DNA from: Mixia osmundae IAM 14324
Taxonomy: Eukaryota > Basidiomycota > Mixiomycetes > Mixiales > Mixiaceae
NCBI RefSeq assembly: GCF_000708205.1
Contig: NW_014575558.1
Location: 434,001 to 498,000 of the forward strand
Reading direction: 5' to 3'
DNA length: 64,000 nucleotides
A program made the position numbers and the translations under genes. Under the pieces are notes generated by a model. That model ran no database searches. It saw nothing but the letters and a program-made list of their open reading frames with translations, and was not told the origin of the DNA. Positions 61,345-64,000 of the stretch are shown piece by piece (position 1 is the first letter of the stretch; every line of letters begins with the position of its first letter).

Positions 61345-64000
61345 ATGTATGCGAGCTGGCAAGACGATGATGAGTGGCAGGATATGCCCATCATCCGCTC
61401 AGCAGAGCCCGATGCGTCAAGCTTTGGCTCTCAGCCCGTCGCATCATCCTCAAGTACTCGACGAGCTTCACATCGCTACGATGCCCCGCTTGCTACGGCA
61501 TCGACCTCTGTCGGCGCTGATCATGCCTCTGTGAACGCTCGGGGGACTCATATCGATGCCGGGCAGCCGGGTGAGGATTGGCGGGAGAAGCAGTCGCTTG
61601 ATGAGCTCGTGTACACCCGCTTAGAGGTCAGTCAGACATCTGCCTTGCAGCTAGCACGCTCATTTCCTGGGAGGTACAGCTGGACGATGACCCAGACGAG
61701 GATCAAGTGCACATGAAGACACAATTCCTGTTTGATGACGACAAAGGAATGACACCTTTGAGTCAGATGCAAGCAACAAAGACGCTCCTCACCGAAGGTC
61801 AAAGGGTGGCCTACGTTGCGCTCTGTCGGCTCGTCACCATGGATATATGTCAAGCTCTGCGCAAGGGGAAGCACAAGGAACTCGAAGCTGCCGCTGAAAG
61901 CGCGCTTAACTGGGCGCACAAGATTATGGGCCGCTTATATCATCACATGGACATAGACACCTCAGGTAGGCCTCCCCGCACACGTAGCGTCTGATCCAGC
62001 TCAGTACTGAGCGCAGAGCAAAAGATGATCGAGCAGCTCGTCGAACATGGCGTGACAGCAGACGATCTGGTGCCTTCACTTGTCGTCACCCACACCGTGC
62101 CCAATCCAGAATATGATCCTGTCGCGGCAAAAGCAGCGGCGTTAGAGGCAGACAGAGTAGCCGCTGAGCATCAGGCAGCTCAAGAAGCTGCAGCACAGCA
62201 GAGGGCGCTGCCACCGACGTTTGAAGAAGGCGATCCCCCGCCAGATTATGCAGAACCTGCAGTTCGAGCCTCATTGGCGCTGACAGACGCACCGAGACCT
62301 TTGACGCCAACAATCGGCAAAGCTGCAAGACGTCAGTCTGCTGCTCAGGTCCCGCTGCCGCCTTCGCCTTCTACGCCCAAGCCCCCAGATCTGGAGAAGC
62401 CAGCATTAGCGAAAAGAGAATCTGATAATCTCATATCGCCCTTACCCAATACACTGCCGGGCGTCAGTACGGAGCTGACCTCAGCAGACGAAACAGTCAC
62501 TCTCGACATACGGTGGACCGTCTTGTGCGATCTCTTCCTGGCGCTCATAGCAGACAGCGTCTACGATGCCCGGTCTCGCGTGCTGCTCTGTCGCATGGCG
62601 GAGCATCTCGGGCTCGAATGGATGGATGTCGTCCGTTTCGAACGGAGACTGACAGAGGCGATGGACATACAGGAGAGCGTGAAAAATTCGAAGCAGGACG
62701 AGGTGCTCGAACAGCGGCGCGTAAAGGGCAAGAGCAAACGATACGTCATGATGGGTCTAGCTACGCTAGGTGGTGGTCTCGTCATTGGCTTGTCTGCTGG
62801 TATTCTCGCGCCTGCTATAGGTGCAGGCCTAGGAGCTGCTTTTACAACCATCGGTGTCACGGGCACGACTGGCTTTCTGGCTGGCACGGGCGGCGCCGCC
62901 CTCATCACAACAGGCGGTATAGCTGCAGGTGGCGGTATAGCGGTCAAGGGCATGGCAAAGCGTACGCAACATGTCAAGACCTTCGAGTTCTATCCGCTGC
63001 ACAACAACCGCCGGGTCAATTTCTACATTACCGTGCCTGGTTTCATGGAAGGCAAGCTGGATGATATCCGATTGCCCTTCAGCGTGATCGATCCCGTCAT
63101 GGGCGACTTCTTCTCGCTCTTATGGGAGCCGCAAACGATGCAAGATACGGGCAATGCGCTCAAGATATTGACATCCGAAGTGCTCACGCAAGCTGGTCAA
63201 CAAGTGCTGGCTATGACGATCATGACTGCTCTGATGAGTGCCTTACAATGGCCAGTCAGTACGTTGCCTCTCTTAAACATTCATATGACCAGCTGATCGG
63301 AGCTGCAGTGCTGACCAAGCTGGGATACCTCATCGACAATCCCTGGTCAAACGCACTGGATCGCGCCAAAGCTGCAGGCGCTGTACTGGCAGACGTGCTC
63401 AAGAATCGCAGTCTGGGCGTCAGACCGGTCAGCTTGGTCGGCTTCTCGCTCGGCGCGCGCGTGATCTTCTATGCTCTCAAGGAGCTAGCACGTGCAAAGG
63501 CTTTTGGCGTCGTGCAGGAAGTGTACCTCATGGGCGCCACAGTGACCGCTTCGCGCAAGTCCTGGCGAGAAGCACGTGGCGTTGTCTGTGGTCGGTTCGT
63601 CAACGCCTATGCCACCAACGACTGGATTCTTGGCTATCTCTTCCGAGCGACGACGGGTGGACTGGGCACGGTCGCTGGCTTGCGGCCGATCGAGCAAGTA
63701 CCGGATATGGAGAATGTCGACGTGACAGATATTGTAGTGGGTCATATGAGCTATCGCGCCTGTATGCCCCTCATCCTCGATCGGATCGGCTTCAAAGTCA
63801 CAGCGCTCACGTTTGACGAGCCCGATAACGATCCACTGACTGGCGATCGGGAAGTCCTGACGCCTGAGGAGGAAGAGGCGAGGCGGGAGGCCAAGAAGAA
63901 TAAGGGCGTGTTCAAGATGTTTCGGTCCAAGAGCAAGCAGAATGCCGCCCAGTCTGCATCTCTCGAAGCTGCTGCTAAAGCTTCGACGACTGCTGCTGCC
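61345..64000 (+). CDS. TMCO4/Mil1-type DUF726 alpha/beta-hydrolase-like membrane protein, 3' partial
   Basis: DUF726 proteins are membrane-associated with an alpha/beta-hydrolase fold; the yeast member Mil1 binds adaptors and resembles lipases. Start MYASWQDDDEWQDMPIIRS. An N-terminal helical region (SQMQATKTLLTEGQRVAYVA, ALNWAHKIMGRLYHHM) and an Ala/Pro-rich linker lead to ADSVYDARSRVLLCRMAEHL. Gly/Ala-rich membrane segments follow: MMGLATLGGGLVIGLSAGIL, GTGGAALITTGGIAAGGGIA. The hydrolase part has FEFYPLHNNRRVNFYITVPG, LIDNPWSNALDRAKAAG, then SLVGFSLGARVIFYALKELA, where Ser is the nucleophile, and YATNDWILGYLFRAT and VVGHMSYRACM, with Asp and His candidates. An intron at about 63256-63293 joins ALQWP to LIGAAVLTKLGY. 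The frame runs off the window in a Lys/Ala-rich tail. Confidence 0.9.

Noticed and set aside
1-64000. Mobile elements, LTR or virus-like remnants
   Set aside because: I looked for reverse transcriptase, integrase, transposase and capsid-like motifs and for long terminal or inverted repeats, and saw none. Only short local tandem repeats are present.

Overview
The window is nuclear DNA of a fungus. It has short introns (mostly 45-60 nt) with CTRAY-like branch sites, mitochondrial complex I and mitoribosome genes in the nucleus, an N-glycan ER mannosidase, an AP-3 subunit, a monopolin-type kinetochore protein and a priA-like secreted protein. The intron density and the priA homologue point to a basidiomycete. 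Gene order and style would suit a compact Pucciniomycotina genome, but that placement is an inference. Almost no intergenic space is wasted: several convergent gene pairs have stop codons 14-40 bp apart.

Layout. 1-5 kb: the 3' part of the complex I 49-kDa subunit gene and a long-chain acyl-CoA synthetase. 5-9 kb (minus strand): a GCK-III kinase and a Csm1/Pcs1-type kinetochore protein. 9.2-15.0 kb: six small secreted-protein genes in tandem on the minus strand, five of them one paralogous family (family 1). 15-36 kb: housekeeping genes (Mag2/RNF10 RING ligase, class I ER mannosidase, AP-3 delta, an Alr4036-type flavoprotein, a glutamine-synthetase-like enzyme, a priA-like protein, two uncharacterised membrane proteins, Dus2). 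36-48 kb: a secreted family-4 gene, a conserved PB1-like protein, a small nuclear-looking acidic protein, another secreted protein, Tof1/Timeless, a proteinase-K-like subtilase, a GDSH esterase-type membrane protein and an AIG1/FAR-17a protein. 48.5-55.7 kb: a second secreted-protein cluster, with four family-2 genes on the plus strand followed by four family-3 genes on the minus strand and one unrelated secreted gene between them. 56-64 kb: mitochondrial ribosomal protein L27, a phosducin-like protein, two more family-4 genes in inverted orientation around an intron-containing tRNA-Gln(TTG), a doubtful small gene, and the start of a TMCO4/Mil1-type (DUF726) lipid-hydrolase-like protein that runs off the window.

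The most unusual features are: (a) about 19 small secreted-protein genes in four paralogous families that share a layout of signal peptide, short Cys or aromatic beta-hairpin region, early intron, middle exon and short C-terminal exon; (b) an unusually high number of GC-AG introns (eight or nine well supported), with GC and GT donors interchanging at the same intron position between paralogues; (c) a 12-nt internal microexon and a 7-nt final coding exon in the complex I gene. All exon structures were read by eye from frame, splice consensus and family conservation. No search or alignment program was run.
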